Assembly: GCA_900540045.1 (NCBI GenBank)
Contig: UQEF01000065.1
Coordinates: forward strand, 1 to 16,782
Origin: an uncultured Eubacteriales bacterium
GTDB lineage: Bacteria > Bacillota > Clostridia > Christensenellales > Aristaeellaceae
DNA: 16,782 nt
Direction: 5' to 3'
In this document: positions 1-6,463 of the stretch, piece after piece
Position numbering within the stretch: the stretch's first letter is position 1
How the letters are laid out: the number at the start of each line of letters is the position of its first letter
Notes under the pieces: model-generated
The model's input: only the letters and a program-made list of their open reading frames with translations
What the model was told of the DNA's origin: nothing
The model's database searches: none
Position numbers and translations under genes: made by a program

Positions 1-430
1 CCGTTTTCTTCGTGTGCGCATACCATTTATCCGGCGCCCAGGTTTGTTTATCGGGTAATTTATCAATAACTTTTTTACGTTTACCACGGCTGATATCTGC
101 TTGTTCAACCAACATACGCTCGGCTTGAACAGTTGTCAAGCGTTCGTCTTGGTAATCTACAGGAATTCCAAAGATTTCCTTGATTTTGTAACCATAGGCT
201 TTGCTTGCCTCAACACGTGGTCCTTCAGTGTTATTCATATTTTTAGGAAGACCAACAACAAATTTTTCTACCTTATATTCTTTAACGAGCTCGCCTAGTC
301 GGTCGAAACCAAACTCTTCAGCCTCCTCGTCAATTTTAATAATTTCAACGCCTTGGGCTGTAAAACCGAGGGGATCACTAATCGCAACTCCTACTGTTTT
401 TGAGCCAACATCAAGTCCCATTACTCGCAT
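1..430 (-). CDS. ruvX: RuvX/YqgF Holliday junction resolvase-like protein, C-terminus replaced
   Basis: RNase H-fold nuclease family (YqgF/RuvX) linked to Holliday junction resolution and pre-16S rRNA processing. Seen: the N-terminus [20 protein letters not shown] with the first acidic residue D7, a [10 protein letters not shown] stretch at about 58-67, YQDERLTT at about 93-100, and [11 protein letters not shown] ending at residue 125. The family then continues AAQLIL and ends near residue 139. Here the frame stays open but switches to an unrelated [11 protein letters not shown] stretch from base 55 down to the window edge, so only about 56-430 is genuine ruvX. The ATG (430-428) shares one base with the TAA of ireB, the normal Streptococcaceae arrangement. 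Family assignment is secure; a Lactococcus/Streptococcus origin is inferred from sequence memory. Confidence 0.9.
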   Translation of the reverse strand, partial: MRVMGLDVGSKTVGVAISDPLGFTAQGVEIIKIDEEAEEFGFDRLGELVKEYKVEKFVVGLPKNMNNTEGPRVEASKAYGYKIKEIFGIPVDYQDERLTTVQAERMLVEQADISRGKRKKVIDKLPDKQTWAPDKWYAHTKKT

Positions 431-582
431 TAGAGGTCAATTCCATTTCCTTTAAGATAATAGCGAACGAGTTCTTCAACGATTTCATCACGTTCGTATT
501 TACGAATCTGGTTACGGGCGTCATTATAACGCGGAACATAAGCAGGGTCACCGCTCAGAACATAACCGACAATTTGGTTGAT
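430..582 (-). pseudogene. ireB: IreB (UPF0297) C-terminal fragment
   Basis: Reading from 582 down, the frame gives [20 protein letters not shown] and continues to [11 protein letters not shown] and TAA at 432-430: 50 residues matching the end of the roughly 88-residue IreB/UPF0297 family, a small regulatory protein and substrate of the Ser/Thr kinase IreK in Enterococcus. The family expects NP before INQI; here the codons are SHF and then an in-frame TAA at 594-592. The first 38 or so residues are therefore missing and the gene is cut at about 582. The order ireB-ruvX with overlapping stop and start is the usual one in lactic acid bacteria. The break coincides with a change of sequence source, so this looks like a junction rather than decay. 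Confidence 0.88.
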
Positions 583-790
583 AAAATGGCTTTAAATCGG
601 CTTTTTATTCAATTTTTAGGGTACATCACAGACTTTCAAGGAAACAAATCAAAGGCAACAAATCAAGTGCTCAAAGGCAACCTTGTTGCTGTTCCGATAA
701 AATCTATGTTTTTTAACATTTTCAGTTTTTAGAATGTTGAAAACTTCAAAAAATCATATTTGGATAGTTATACAAATTAAATGAATATTA
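583..790. other. AT-rich non-coding stretch downstream of the repressor gene
   Basis: No convincing protein on either strand: all frames are short and low-complexity. It holds two copies of an 11-base repeat TCAAAGGCAAC (649-659 and 671-681), a small GCAAC/GTTGC hairpin around 679-689, and an AACATT/AATGTT inverted repeat (715-720, 733-738). The last has no U-run on the repressor strand, so I do not call it a terminator. It probably belongs to the same source as the repressor gene. Confidence 0.5.
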
Positions 791-1411
791 TTACAAATTT
801 ATCTTGCCCAGAACCTTTCCTACACAACGAATGTCATCAAATTCACTCAATTTTATAGGTTTGTAGGCAGGATTTAATGAAATCAACTCTCCTTTACCCA
901 TTTTTTTAACATATGAATCACCATTTAAAATAAAAATACCTATTTCTCCCTCTAAAATTGAAGGAGAATTTTTAATTAACAAAACATCATTATCAAAAAA
1001 TTTAGGCTGCATACTGTCGCCACATACCTTTAGAATTAAATCAGCCTGTTCTGTTAGAGGGGTTTTGGAAACAGTCATCCATTCGACCGGAATATCGTCA
1101 GATAACCAATTACCTGTTCCGGCAGAGGCTCGGGTCATATAAAGTGGAATGATTTTATTTTTAGTAGGCTCTTTTTCGGTTTGCTCTTCGTGCTTTTCGA
1201 GTGGCTTAGTCATCTCGTTAGTTCTGCCAAGTAAAAAATCACCTGAAACATCGAAATAATCCGCAAGAGTGTTTAAACTATCATATTTAGGTAATTGTCT
1301 GCCGCTCTTCCAATTACTGATTAAAGATTCTGAAATACCAGTGTCTTTAGACATCTGATAAGCTGTAACATTGCTGTTTTGTAGCAATTGCTTAAAAATA
1401 TCACTAAACAT
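791..1411 (-). CDS. Phage-type transcriptional repressor, XRE HTH plus S24 LexA/CI-like peptidase
   Basis: A 206-residue repressor of the LexA/lambda-CI type. Residues about 5-62 form an XRE helix-turn-helix (recognition region GISESLISNWKSG at 25-37). A charged linker (69-86) follows, then a C-terminal S24 peptidase domain with the auto-cleavage site A97-G98, catalytic Ser133 in the CGDSMQPKF motif and the Lys of YVKK (about 169-170). Such repressors keep a prophage silent and are inactivated by RecA-stimulated self-cleavage. I start at ATG 1411-1409 because GGAG lies 11 bases upstream; the frame runs open to 1489 but that extension crosses the operators. It is divergent from a Cro-like gene, the standard lysogeny-switch layout. 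No integrase or other phage gene is visible, because the neighbouring sequence comes from other sources. Confidence 0.9.
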   Translation of the reverse strand: MFSDIFKQLLQNSNVTAYQMSKDTGISESLISNWKSGRQLPKYDSLNTLADYFDVSGDFLLGRTNEMTKPLEKHEEQTEKEPTKNKIIPLYMTRASAGTGNWLSDDIPVEWMTVSKTPLTEQADLILKVCGDSMQPKFFDNDVLLIKNSPSILEGEIGIFILNGDSYVKKMGKGELISLNPAYKPIKLSEFDDIRCVGKVLGKINL

Positions 1412-1427
1412 TTGTACACATCTCCAA

Positions 1428-1476
1428 ACTTCGCAAAAGCGAAGTAAAACTCTTGAATACTTTGCAAATGCGTAGT
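1428..1476. promoter_or_regulatory. Pair of palindromic operator-like sites
   Basis: Site 1 at 1428-1445, ACTTCGCAAAAGCGAAGT, is a perfect 7-bp inverted repeat around AAAA. Site 2 at 1459-1476, ACTTTGCAAATGCGTAGT, matches it at 15 of 18 positions and keeps most of the symmetry. The start-to-start spacing is 31 bp, about three helical turns. Site 2 fills the spacer of the rightward promoter, and site 1 lies in the repressor leader. They are the obvious candidates for binding by the adjacent XRE repressor. Confidence 0.7.
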
Positions 1477-1481
1477 ATAAT
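1453..1481 (+). promoter_or_regulatory. Rightward (Cro-like gene) sigma-A promoter
   Basis: TTGAAT at 1453-1458, a 17-bp spacer and a perfect TATAAT at 1476-1481. The spacer is almost entirely occupied by operator site 2, so repressor binding there should block RNA polymerase. It would transcribe the small gene starting at 1548. Confidence 0.75.
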
Positions 1482-1519
1482 AATACCATAGTAATTTATT
1501 TACTTAATAATACCATAGT
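1478..1519. repeat. 15-bp direct repeat in the divergent switch region
   Basis: TAATAATACCATAGT occurs exactly at 1478-1492 and again at 1505-1519, 27 bp apart. The core TACCATAGTA is nearly palindromic. The first copy begins within the -10 box of the rightward promoter. It could be a second class of operator, for example for the Cro-like protein, or a local duplication. Confidence 0.6.
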
Positions 1520-1547
1520 CATATTTTAAAAACAAGGAGGTATTGCA

Positions 1548-1616
1548 ATGAAAATAGCTGAAAATCTTAAAAAATTCAGAAAACAACAAGGCTTGTCACA
1601 AAAACCGGCAAGATAA
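1548..1616 (+). pseudogene. Cro-like XRE helix-turn-helix gene, cut after 18 codons
   Basis: ATG at 1548 follows AAGGAGG at 1534-1540 with a 7-base gap, an excellent ribosome site. The first 18 codons give MKIAENLKKFRKQQGLSQ, the typical opening of an XRE/Cro HTH protein, where acidic and hydrophobic residues should follow. Instead come KPAR and TAA at 1614-1616, exactly where the sequence changes from AT-rich to GC-rich. The gene is interrupted by the source junction near 1602-1606, so the 22-codon product is unlikely to be a natural protein. Confidence 0.75.
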
Positions 1617-1642
1617 GCCTCTCAAAGAATGGCCCCACAACG

Positions 1643-1688
1643 ACCAAAGACCGCCCCGCAGCCCCTCGGCCGCCCGGCGGTCTTTGGT
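1643..1688 (-). terminator. 13-bp stem-loop after the lplA/yhcN-like gene pair
   Basis: Perfect arms ACCAAAGACCGCC (1643-1655) and GGCGGTCTTTGGT (1676-1688) enclose a 20-base loop, 12 bases beyond the stop of the YhcN-like gene. The minus strand shows no clean U-run after the stem; the plus strand has TTTT at 1688-1691. It may act as a 3'-end stabiliser or bidirectional terminator rather than a textbook intrinsic terminator. Confidence 0.6.
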
Positions 1689-1700
1689 TTTCCGCATCTT

Positions 1701-2279
1701 TCACGCCCCGGTATTGGTCTGCGGCTGGGATACCATTGCGTTGCCGCCGCCGGTGATGGAGCTTCCAATATCCAGCACCTGCGTCTGCAATTCTTCAAAG
1801 GTGATCTGGCCGTTGTTGAGACTCTCGCGCAGCTGATCAATTTTGTTCATGATGGCTTCGTCGTCCGTTACGTGCACGGCGGTAATGGTCTTGTCCATTG
1901 CCTCCACGCGGGATTTGACCATTTCCACCAGCCGGTCGGTTAGGCCGCCCTGATACTGGGCATCATACGAGATGCCCACCAGCGCGATGTTGCCGGCCAC
2001 GACGGCCTCCGCGCCGTCCAGCTCGCTGAGCTTTTCCACCTCTTCGCTCACATCGTCGCTCAGGCGGCGCGCGTCCTCCACGGTATTCACGCCGGCCGGC
2101 TGCACGGTTGCGGAGGGCATGGCGCTGGCTGAGGGCGCCGGTGTGGCTTCCGGCATAGCGGAGGGTGTTACACTCGCGCTGGGAGCAGGGCTGGGCAGGG
2201 TATCGGCATTGCTGGCGCAAGCGGAGAACAGCGCCAGGCCGAGCAGGGAGATTACCACAAGGGTCCAGGTTTTTTTCAA
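1701..2279 (-). CDS. YhcN/YlaJ-type sporulation lipoprotein
   Basis: A 192-residue secreted lipoprotein. Residues 1-21 are a lipoprotein signal peptide (KK, hydrophobic core, LFSAC with Cys21 as the lipidated residue). Residues about 27-62 are a low-complexity Pro/Ala/Ser/Thr spacer, and about 63-170 form a conserved domain whose middle reads VVAGNIALVGISYD. This resembles the Spore_YhcN_YlaJ family, lipoproteins found in forespore or spore membranes; exact function is unknown. The start is TTG at 2279-2277 with AGGAGG nine bases upstream. That ribosome site lies inside a 9-bp inverted repeat (2285-2327). It follows the ligase homologue by 77 bp and is probably co-transcribed with it. The family call is from pattern memory and fairly strong. 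Confidence 0.75.
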   Translation of the reverse strand: MKKTWTLVVISLLGLALFSACASNADTLPSPAPSASVTPSAMPEATPAPSASAMPSATVQPAGVNTVEDARRLSDDVSEEVEKLSELDGAEAVVAGNIALVGISYDAQYQGGLTDRLVEMVKSRVEAMDKTITAVHVTDDEAIMNKIDQLRESLNNGQITFEELQTQVLDIGSSITGGGNAMVSQPQTNTGA

Positions 2280-2284
2280 TGCTG

Positions 2285-2327
2285 TTCGCCTCCTCGCGGC
2301 TATTGTGTGCAGGAGCGGGGAGGCGAA
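2285..2327 (-). promoter_or_regulatory. Inverted repeat that masks the ribosome site of the YhcN-like gene
   Basis: On the minus strand TTCGCCTCC (2327-2319) pairs perfectly with GGAGGCGAA (2293-2285), 25 bases later. The second arm contains the GGAGG that serves the TTG start at 2279. When folded, the ribosome site would be buried. Confidence 0.55.
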
Positions 2328-2357
2328 TGTGCGACAACTCTTCCCAGCGAGCGACGA

Positions 2358-3380
2358 TCAGCCCTGCCGGTCCAGCGAGCGAATGCGCCCGCAGATGAGA
2401 TTGGTGACATCGCCGGCGAGCTGTATCAGACGCGGATCGCTCAGCATTTCCAGACGCTGGTCCATTCTGCCGGAAATGGCGCTGATCAAATAGGGCGAAC
2501 CGGTCAGGGACTGCTCGATCAAACCGAAGAGCGGGGCCTCCATGGCATCCGTAAACACACGGGCAGCGCGGATGACTCCGCCGTCCACCTTAAGCTTGAC
2601 CGTGACCTGCCCCCAGGGAAAGCGCTCCGACACGCTGAAGGTGGAGGCCATTGCCTCGGGATAGATCCATTTTGGATCGGAGAACCGAAGGGTGAGCGCG
2701 GCGATGGAACGGCCGTCCAGAATCCGTTCGTCCAGCCAGGCGGGTTGCGCGCCATAGGCACGGGCAAAGGCCCAGTAGAGAGCCTGCTCCAGCTCTTCGA
2801 CGGTGATGGCGGGGTTCAGCGTGCGCAGGTTGATCGTATGTGCCGCCGTATCCGGAGGATTGGGGGCGGCAAGATCTCCGCCTCCTGCTGACAGAAACTG
2901 TGCCATTTGGTCCAGAGCGGTATTCACATACAGCGTGCCGTGATGCAGCGCGGCCGAACCAGCCTTGAAATATGCGTTGACGCTGAAGCGTTGTCCCGCC
3001 GCAAACAGGTCGCCCCGGCCCATGGCCCGCGACTGGATCCCGAACGCGCCGGCTGCCATGCCCAGAATGCTGAGTTGATGGTGGATGTCAAACGCCGTTT
3101 TGGGAAGGATAAAGCTGAAATTGAGGGCGCCCCGGTCCTGATAGACCGCTCCGCCGCCACTCAGCCGCCGGGCAATATGCCCGCCTGCGCTTAAAAAGGG
3201 GTCGACCCGGCACTCATACAGCGGGTTCTGACACCGGCCGATGGAAATGCAGCGGTCGTTCTGCCACAGATAGAGGATGGCCGTATCCTCCGGAAGCGTG
3301 TCCATCAGGTGCTTCTCAATGGCCAGGTTGCGATAGGGTTCGCCTCCGAGGGCGATCAGGCAGGCGGTACGTCGGATCAT
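2358..3380 (-). CDS. lplA: Lipoate-protein ligase A homologue with altered catalytic motif
   Basis: A 340-residue member of the LplA/LipB/BirA fold. LplA enzymes activate lipoate with ATP and attach it to a lysine of 2-oxoacid dehydrogenase or glycine-cleavage H proteins in the cytoplasm. Seen: WQNDRCISIGRCQNPLYEC at 39-57, RRLSGGGAVYQDRGALNFSF at 71-90 (lipoate/AMP-binding loop), GRGDLFAAGQRFSVNAY at 121-137 and LHHGTLYVN at 145-153, then a C-terminal accessory domain to 340. The invariant catalytic Lys, in a K-[FIV]-S-G-[NS]-A context (K133 in E. coli), is Arg131 here, and the following Gly is Val134. The protein may therefore be inactive, or use another lysine such as K139. Start ATG 3380-3378 has only a weak GGAAG nearby. 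No lipoylated substrate gene is in the window. Confidence 0.85.
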   Translation of the reverse strand: MIRRTACLIALGGEPYRNLAIEKHLMDTLPEDTAILYLWQNDRCISIGRCQNPLYECRVDPFLSAGGHIARRLSGGGAVYQDRGALNFSFILPKTAFDIHHQLSILGMAAGAFGIQSRAMGRGDLFAAGQRFSVNAYFKAGSAALHHGTLYVNTALDQMAQFLSAGGGDLAAPNPPDTAAHTINLRTLNPAITVEELEQALYWAFARAYGAQPAWLDERILDGRSIAALTLRFSDPKWIYPEAMASTFSVSERFPWGQVTVKLKVDGGVIRAARVFTDAMEAPLFGLIEQSLTGSPYLISAISGRMDQRLEMLSDPRLIQLAGDVTNLICGRIRSLDRQG

Positions 3381-3493
3381 CTGCTTCCACGGCCTTTCTG
3401 AGAATGGTCATCCAAATGCTTTCAAAATGTGATATTTCGGCGGAGACGAGCGGTTCTCCTGCGTAAAGGAAGCAGGCAGCCTCCTTTTGGCAT

Positions 3494-3528
3494 AAAAACG
3501 GCACGCGCGTGAAATTCCGCGCGTGCCG
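3494..3528 (-). terminator. Rho-independent terminator of the ABC importer operon
   Basis: Perfect 11-bp GC-rich arms CGGCACGCGCG (3499-3509) and CGCGCGTGCCG (3518-3528) enclose an 8-base loop. On the minus strand the stem is followed at once by TTTTT. It sits 30 bases beyond the stop of the ATPase gene. Confidence 0.9.
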
Positions 3529-3558
3529 CACAGGCGGATCCGTGTCCTGTAGCGGAAA

Positions 3559-4638
3559 TCAGGTCAAAATTTTGCGGAAGTCATTGCCGGGACCCTGCTC
3601 GTCATAGACCAGGAACTCGCGCACGTTGAGAGATACCTTCTTGCCGGCCTCAACATCCATGCTGTCGTAGGGATCGGCGATCACGCGAAGCTCCTTGCCA
3701 CCGCCCAGGTCTACGCGGCAGTCGTTCACATCGCCCAGGTAGAAGTGGCTCTTGATGGTGCCGTTCAACGAACCCTGACCGATGGGGGCGTACTTGACAT
3801 GTTCGGGACGTACGCCGACGATCACGCGGCCCTTCTTGTCTCCCTCATAGGGCAGGCGCTGGCCGCAGCCGTCCAGCTCGATGCAGCCGGCCTTGACCTC
3901 TCCCTCCAAAAATTCGATCTTGCCCACGAAGTCGGCCACAAAGGGATTGGCGGGCTGGGAGTAAATGTCGCGCGGCGCGCCAATCTGCTGGATGATGCCG
4001 CGGTTGATGACCACGATGCGGTCGCTCATGGCCATGGCCTCGGTCTGGTCGTGGGTGACGTAGAGAACCGTGATGCCGGATTCGCGCTGAATCTCCTTGA
4101 TTTCAAAGCGCATGCTCTCGCGCAGCTTGGCGTCCAGGTTGGAAAGCGGCTCGTCCAGAAGCAGCAGGGCGGGCTCGGCCACCAGGGCGCGCGCCAGCGC
4201 CACGCGCTGCTGCTGGCCGCCGGAGAGCTGGCTGGGAATGCGCTGCGCATACTGCGTCAGGTGCACCATGGCAAGCACGCGATCCACCTTTTTCTGGATG
4301 GCGTCCTTATCCATCTTCTTGATGCGCAGGGGGTAGGCCACGTTGTCAAAGACGGTCATGTGCGGCCAGACGGCGTAGCTCTGGAACACCATGCCGATGT
4401 CGCGCTTCTCCGGCGGAATGAACACCTTGTCGCTGGAGACGACGCGCTCATCAAATTTCACGCAGCCGCTGGTGGGTTTTTCAAAGCCCGCGATGATACG
4501 AAGCATCGTGGTTTTGCCGCAGCCCGACGGGCCCAGCAGGGTGACGAATTCTCCATTTTGGAAAACCGCGTCGAAGTCTTCCAAAACCACGGTATTGCCA
4601 AAGCTCTTGGTCACATTCTGAATGGTCACGCTGGACAT
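3559..4638 (-). CDS. ABC importer ATP-binding subunit (FbpC/PotA-type, with TOBE domain)
   Basis: A 359-residue nucleotide-binding subunit on the cytoplasmic face of a group 1 ABC importer. Walker A GPSGCGKT at 36-43, Q-loop Q86, signature LSGGQ at 138-142, Walker B LLLLDE at 158-163 and the switch histidine H196 are all intact. The C-terminal third (about 240-359) fits the TOBE/OB regulatory domain of the ferric, spermidine and 2-aminoethylphosphonate importers. Start ATG 4638 is preceded by AAAGGAG eight bases away. It is the last gene of the operon, 33 bases after the permease stop, and is followed by a strong terminator. The ATPase alone does not fix the substrate. Confidence 0.93.
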   Translation of the reverse strand: MSSVTIQNVTKSFGNTVVLEDFDAVFQNGEFVTLLGPSGCGKTTMLRIIAGFEKPTSGCVKFDERVVSSDKVFIPPEKRDIGMVFQSYAVWPHMTVFDNVAYPLRIKKMDKDAIQKKVDRVLAMVHLTQYAQRIPSQLSGGQQQRVALARALVAEPALLLLDEPLSNLDAKLRESMRFEIKEIQRESGITVLYVTHDQTEAMAMSDRIVVINRGIIQQIGAPRDIYSQPANPFVADFVGKIEFLEGEVKAGCIELDGCGQRLPYEGDKKGRVIVGVRPEHVKYAPIGQGSLNGTIKSHFYLGDVNDCRVDLGGGKELRVIADPYDSMDVEAGKKVSLNVREFLVYDEQGPGNDFRKILT

Positions 4639-4671
4639 GGTTCCAACTCCTTTATCGAAAATGCGGGCGCA

Positions 4672-6390
4672 TCAGATGGAGAACTCGCCCTTGGTGAGCT
4701 TGTTGAGGATGAAGTTGAGCGCCACGACCACCAGCAAAATGCCGAACGCCATCGCCGAGGCCTGCTGCTGGCTGGTGTAGGTCCAGTAGTAATGCAGCAT
4801 GTAGCCGATGACCTGCGTATCGCGGCTGTACAAAAGGGTGGACATGGACAGCTCATAGAAGCACGGGATGAAGATCAAAAACCAGCCCGCCGCGATGGAG
4901 GGGAAGATCAGCGGGATCGTGACCTTGAACATCGTGCGCAGCCACCCGGCGCCCGACGCCTGGGAGCTTTCCTCCAGGGAGACGTGGATCTGGCTCATGG
5001 CCGAGACCACCGTGCGCATGCCCATCATGAGGTACTTGATGAGGTAGGCGATGATCATGATGGCGGCGGTGTTATAGAGGTTGATGCCGAATTTGCCGTT
5101 CATGGTCATGATCAGGCCCAGGGCGATAACCACGCTGGGCGTGCCGGACCCCAGAGTAATGAGGAAGTCGGGAATCTTGCGCCCCTTGACCCGCGTGCGC
5201 TGCAGCAGGTACGCCATGGTAAAGGAAATCACGATGCCGATGGTCGCGGCTGCTGCCGCAAAGGTAATGGAATTGATGAGGCTTTCGATAATGTCGTCAC
5301 GGCCAAAGATCTTGGTCCAGTGCATGGTGGTGAAGTTGTTGGCCTCAAAAAGCCCCTTGCCAAGATTCTTCTTAACCGAGGTGGTAGCGATGGTGATAAA
5401 GGGGATGATGATAACGATGATGGAGAAAAGGCTGACCAGCACGGTGGTAAGCCCACGCCATCTGCCCAGATCAACAATATTGGGACGCGTAGACTTGCCG
5501 GAAACCGTAATGTACTGCTTGCGCGCCACCACAACATCGGAGATATAGAGGATGATAATGGCCATAATCATCAGGAACACAGCCAGGCCCGTGGCATCAT
5601 TGATACCATCCTGGCCCAGGCCCATATACTCCACAATGCGTGTGGTTACGGTATTGACCTTGCCCGGCTTGCCCACGATGGAGGGAATGCCGTAGCAGCT
5701 GGCCGCGCATACAAACACCAGCAGGGCGCCCGCGATGAGGCTGGGGGTCATCATGGGCAGCGTAATAGTGGCCACGGTCTTAAGAGGCGAGGCTCCGCTG
5801 ATGCGGGCCGCCTCCTCCAGTGAGGGATCCATCTTTTCCATGGCACGGGAGATGGTGATGAAGGCGTAGGGATAGTAGAAGGTCGTCAGCACCCAGATCA
5901 TGCCGGCGATGGTGTAGATGTTGAGCGGCCCGCTGCGCGCGTCAATGTTCAAAAGCTCACGGAGGAATACATTGATGGTACCTGCGTTGGGGTTGAGAAG
6001 ACGCGTCCAGGCCATGGCGCCCAGGTAGGGCGGTACCATGTAGGTGAGCACGAACAGGCTGCGGAAAAACTTTTTGCCGTACATGTTGGTGCGGCCCACC
6101 AGCCACGCCAGCGGGAAAGCCAGCACCGTGCCCAGCACCATGGTGGCCGCGGCGGCGATGAGCGTATTGCAAAGCGCCCCCCAGTTCATTTCGTAGGTAT
6201 AGAGGCGCGTGAATGTCGAAAGTGAAAACGTAGATTCCGGGAAGAAGGCCTTATAGAGCATGTAGAGCAGCGGGAATACCTGGAACACCAGCAAAAACGC
6301 CACAATGGCGATAATAATCAGCCATTTGACGTCGAAATAAAAGCGCCTTTGCGGCAAGGCGGATTGGATGGGCGCGGTTTGTTGTGCCAT
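4672..6390 (-). CDS. ABC importer permease, fused double MetI domain (FbpB/ThiP-type)
   Basis: A 572-residue inner-membrane protein made of two fused permease units, each with its own coupling-helix (EAA) loop: EEAARISGASPLKTVATITL begins at 192 and EESSQASGAGWLRTMFKV begins at 473. About 12 hydrophobic segments are visible, the first at about 23-46. This architecture is typical of FbpB, ThiP and PhnU-type permeases, where one chain replaces a heterodimer. The frame is open from ATG 6405, but that codon overlaps the ribosome site; GGGGAGG lies six bases before ATG 6390, which I take as the start. It is separated from the binding-protein gene by 73 bases holding a stem-loop, and from the ATPase gene by 33 bases. 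Confidence 0.92.
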   Translation of the reverse strand: MAQQTAPIQSALPQRRFYFDVKWLIIIAIVAFLLVFQVFPLLYMLYKAFFPESTFSLSTFTRLYTYEMNWGALCNTLIAAAATMVLGTVLAFPLAWLVGRTNMYGKKFFRSLFVLTYMVPPYLGAMAWTRLLNPNAGTINVFLRELLNIDARSGPLNIYTIAGMIWVLTTFYYPYAFITISRAMEKMDPSLEEAARISGASPLKTVATITLPMMTPSLIAGALLVFVCAASCYGIPSIVGKPGKVNTVTTRIVEYMGLGQDGINDATGLAVFLMIMAIIILYISDVVVARKQYITVSGKSTRPNIVDLGRWRGLTTVLVSLFSIIVIIIPFITIATTSVKKNLGKGLFEANNFTTMHWTKIFGRDDIIESLINSITFAAAAATIGIVISFTMAYLLQRTRVKGRKIPDFLITLGSGTPSVVIALGLIMTMNGKFGINLYNTAAIMIIAYLIKYLMMGMRTVVSAMSQIHVSLEESSQASGAGWLRTMFKVTIPLIFPSIAAGWFLIFIPCFYELSMSTLLYSRDTQVIGYMLHYYWTYTSQQQASAMAFGILLVVVALNFILNKLTKGEFSI

Positions 6391-6423
6391 AGTGGACCTC
6401 CCCAAGGCATGGATGGATGGGGT

Positions 6424-6450
6424 ACGGGGGCGGGCATATCCCGCCCCCGT
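6424..6450 (-). promoter_or_regulatory. Intercistronic stem-loop between binding protein and permease genes
   Basis: Perfect 11-bp arms ACGGGGGCGGG (6424-6434) and CCCGCCCCCGT (6440-6450) with a 5-base loop, 13 bases after the binding-protein stop codon. There is no U-run on the minus strand. Such stems after the first gene of importer operons commonly protect the upstream mRNA or cause partial termination, giving excess binding protein. Confidence 0.7.
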
Positions 6451-6463
6451 CCAAGGGTTTTGG

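Noticed and set aside
649..681. Possible CRISPR or iteron repeat (TCAAAGGCAAC, two copies)
   Set aside because: Only two short copies with no third unit or regular spacing.
601..732. Plus-strand frame in the AT-rich stretch before the repressor gene
   Set aside because: Short, no ribosome site, and the predicted peptide is low-complexity. The larger frame containing it begins antisense to ruvX and ireB.
3316..3531. 71-codon frame upstream of and overlapping the ligase gene
   Set aside because: It starts inside the importer terminator and overlaps the ligase start in another frame; no domain or ribosome site.
3745..5823. 692-residue plus-strand open frame opposite the ABC permease and ATPase genes
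   Set aside because: It is the antisense shadow of two well-supported genes. Its sequence is rich in His, Gly, Asp and Ala with no domain, and it arises from strong third-position GC bias.
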